64,000 nt of DNA from Stenotrophomonas maltophilia (GTDB taxonomy: Bacteria; Pseudomonadota; Gammaproteobacteria; Xanthomonadales; Xanthomonadaceae): the NCBI RefSeq assembly GCF_039555535.1, contig NZ_CP154630.1, positions 4,539,001-4,603,000 on the forward strand, written 5' to 3'. Of the stretch, positions 62,391-64,000 are shown piece after piece (the first letter of the stretch is position 1; every line of letters begins with the position of its first letter). The notes below the pieces were generated by a model. That model saw only the letters and a program-made list of their open reading frames with translations. It had not been told where the DNA came from and searched no databases. The position numbers and the translations under genes were made by a program.

Positions 62391-64000
62391 TCAGCGCTTG
62401 TACTTCGGCACGAACACCTTGTTCACTGCGTCAGCCAGCTGGTCCGGCGGCAGCAGGCCCTGGTCGAGCAGGAAGTTGTTGAACGCCAGGCGGTCGAACT
62501 TCGCGCCCAGCGCCAGCTCGGTCTGCATGCGCAGTTCCAGGATGCGGGTATAGCCGTAGAAGTAGCTGCCGGCCTGGCCCGGCATGCGCACCATGTAGCG
62601 GTCCAGTTCCTGGGTGGCCATCGCCTTGGACAGGCCGACCTGCTCCATCAGCACTCGCTCGCCGTTGGCACGGTCGGTCAGGCCGAGGTTGAGCATCGGG
62701 TCGAGCATCGCGCGCGCAGCGCGCAGCAGGCGGAACTGCAGGGCGATCATCTGCCCGTCCAGCGGCTCGTACGGCACCATCTCGGCTTCGGCATACAGCG
62801 CCCAGCCTTCCACGTTCACCGAATTGAACGCGAACATGGTGCGCGCCAGCGACACGCCGCGCTCGACCATTGCGGTGAACTGCAGCTCGTGCCCCGGGCG
62901 GCCTTCGTGCGCGCTCAGCGTCCATGCCGCCGCACCGAAGTTGAAGTCGTCGTACTGCGCGCCCGGGCCCGCGGCCGGGTTGCCCAGCGGCAGCACGAAG
63001 GTGCCCTGCTGCCCGGTGTTGTTGACCAGCGGGGCCGGCAGGAAGTGCGGCGCCGGGCTGGCCGCGCTCTCGGCGGCCGAGCCCAGGCGCATCTGCATGG
63101 CGCGCTTGGGTACGTCGACGATGGCGTGTTCACGGATCAGCGGATCGATCGCATCGATCACCTTGCGGTAGTGGCCTTCCAGGTGATCGTCGGCGATCTT
63201 GTCGGCCTTCAGCGCCCGGATCACCGCCACCGGGTCGCTCGGATCAGCCACCTTCAGGCCCTTGTCCTTCACCACCAGCGGTGCCAGCTGCTGCATCGCC
63301 GAGCGGGTTTCCATGAACTCCAGCTGCGCGCGCTGCATCAGCAGCTTCGGGTCGATGTCGATGCCGACCTGCTTGAGCTGGTAGGCGTACAGCGGCGCCG
63401 GCAGGCGTGCGTCGGCACGTGCTTTCGGCAGCACCTCCCTGCGCGTCCAGGCGGCGTAGTCCTTCATCTGCCCGGCCAGGGTCTTCATCGCCTCGTCGGC
63501 GCCGGCGATCTGGTACTTCTTCAGCAGCGACTCGATGCCGGTGACGTAGGTCTCGACGTTGTCCAGCGACTGCTGCACTTCGATCTTCGTCGGCTGCAGC
63601 AGGCTGCCGTCCTTCAGCCGCTCTTCGTAGCGCTGGCGGGCCAGCGTGGTGAAGGCGGTGCCACCCGGCTGCAGGCCGGCATAGGCTTTGAGGCGATCGA
63701 TCGCCTTGGCCCGGCGCTCGGCCGGCACCTGGTCGGACAGCAGCAGGTTGAGGCCGCTGAACACGGTCTGCGGTGCGTCGCTCCACGGCAGCAGGTACTT
63801 CTCGTTGAGCTCGCTGCCTTCGATGTTCTGGTTGGCGGCGTGGATCATGATCTCCAGGTCCTGGCGGACGTTGGGATCCTTTTCGGCGGCCAGCTTTGCT
63901 TTCAGTTCGTCGCGTGCCTTGGCCATGGCAGCGCGGTAGCGCTTGGCGTTGTCCGGGCCGAGGTCGGCCACCTTGTCGTCATAGCCGGGCACGCCGAAGA
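62391..64000 (-). CDS. DUF885 family protein (5' end outside window)
   Basis: This is a predicted exported protein of the DUF885 family, which resembles metallopeptidases. About 535 residues are visible; the start lies beyond the right edge. The family motif SAHEGRPGHELQF lies in the middle-to-late part, with FNSVNVEGWALYAEAEMVPY after it and YFYGYTRILELRMQTELALG near the C-terminus. The His/Glu set in HEGRPGHE and the EGWALYAE Glu are the likely metal site. The ATG at 63992 is internal to the gene. Confidence 0.85.
   Translation of the reverse strand, partial: FGVPGYDDKVADLGPDNAKRYRAAMAKARDELKAKLAAEKDPNVRQDLEIMIHAANQNIEGSELNEKYLLPWSDAPQTVFSGLNLLLSDQVPAERRAKAIDRLKAYAGLQPGGTAFTTLARQRYEERLKDGSLLQPTKIEVQQSLDNVETYVTGIESLLKKYQIAGADEAMKTLAGQMKDYAAWTRREVLPKARADARLPAPLYAYQLKQVGIDIDPKLLMQRAQLEFMETRSAMQQLAPLVVKDKGLKVADPSDPVAVIRALKADKIADDHLEGHYRKVIDAIDPLIREHAIVDVPKRAMQMRLGSAAESAASPAPHFLPAPLVNNTGQQGTFVLPLGNPAAGPGAQYDDFNFGAAAWTLSAHEGRPGHELQFTAMVERGVSLARTMFAFNSVNVEGWALYAEAEMVPYEPLDGQMIALQFRLLRAARAMLDPMLNLGLTDRANGERVLMEQVGLSKAMATQELDRYMVRMPGQAGSYFYGYTRILELRMQTELALGAKFDRLAFNNFLLDQGLLPPDQLADAVNKVFVPKYKR

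Overview
The window looks like chromosomal DNA of a Stenotrophomonas species, most likely of the S. maltophilia complex. The GC content is high, and the intergenic spaces carry many short palindromes that begin with GTAG, of the type described as SMAG repeats in S. maltophilia. A three-gene RND efflux pump with a divergent BaeSR-like two-component pair has the layout of SmeABC-SmeSR. The housekeeping genes (ubiA, bioBFHC, mnmG, ilvD, aroE, hemB) are of the gammaproteobacterial type. The species call is inference; no rRNA gene is present.

Layout. Positions 1-2305 hold the end of an AtoE-type fatty acid transporter, ubiA and a tRNA-Arg(CCG). Directly downstream is a VapBC45-like toxin-antitoxin pair (2443-3557). 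Positions 3646-19189 form a complete-looking N-acetylgalactosamine (GalNAc) scavenging locus in two divergent arms. The minus arm makes a GH31 glycosidase, a TonB-dependent receptor and a GH109 alpha-N-acetylgalactosaminidase. The plus arm makes AgaS, AgaK, AgaZ, AgaR, AgaA and a sugar permease. The two arms share a promoter region packed with GAAAG/CTTTC motifs, which are candidate AgaR operators. Together they would release GalNAc outside the cell or in the periplasm, import it, phosphorylate, deacetylate and deaminate/isomerise it, and feed tagatose phosphate to an aldolase encoded elsewhere.

Positions 19241-23484 hold a lipoprotein/HdeD pair, comF, an AT-rich orphan gene and a ClC channel. 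Positions 23597-28525 are a biotin operon (bioB, bioF, bioH, an SDR without the usual catalytic Tyr/Lys, bioC) behind a candidate BirA operator. Positions 28609-30851 hold a DUF218 protein, a PLP dehydratase and a Tyr/Gly/Pro-rich lipoprotein. The 554-base gap that follows (30852-31405) contains two well-structured candidate small RNAs with convergent terminators. mnmG comes next, then the efflux pump and its two-component system (33459-41435), then a gamma-class carbonic anhydrase-like gene.

Positions 42180-48956 are six tightly overlapping genes (RDD, SpoIIM-like, DUF4129, DUF4350, MoxR ATPase, DUF58). They look like one envelope-associated MoxR system of unknown job. Positions 49080-51458 are a ygiB-ygiC pair plus a zinc-ribbon protein. 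They are divergent from ilvD across a gap with a nested 25-bp inverted repeat and a 12-bp tandem repeat. The rest (53880-64000) holds a DinG-type helicase, aroE, a TolB-like protein, hemB, a bestrophin-like protein, small membrane proteins and the 3' part of a DUF885 gene that runs off the window.
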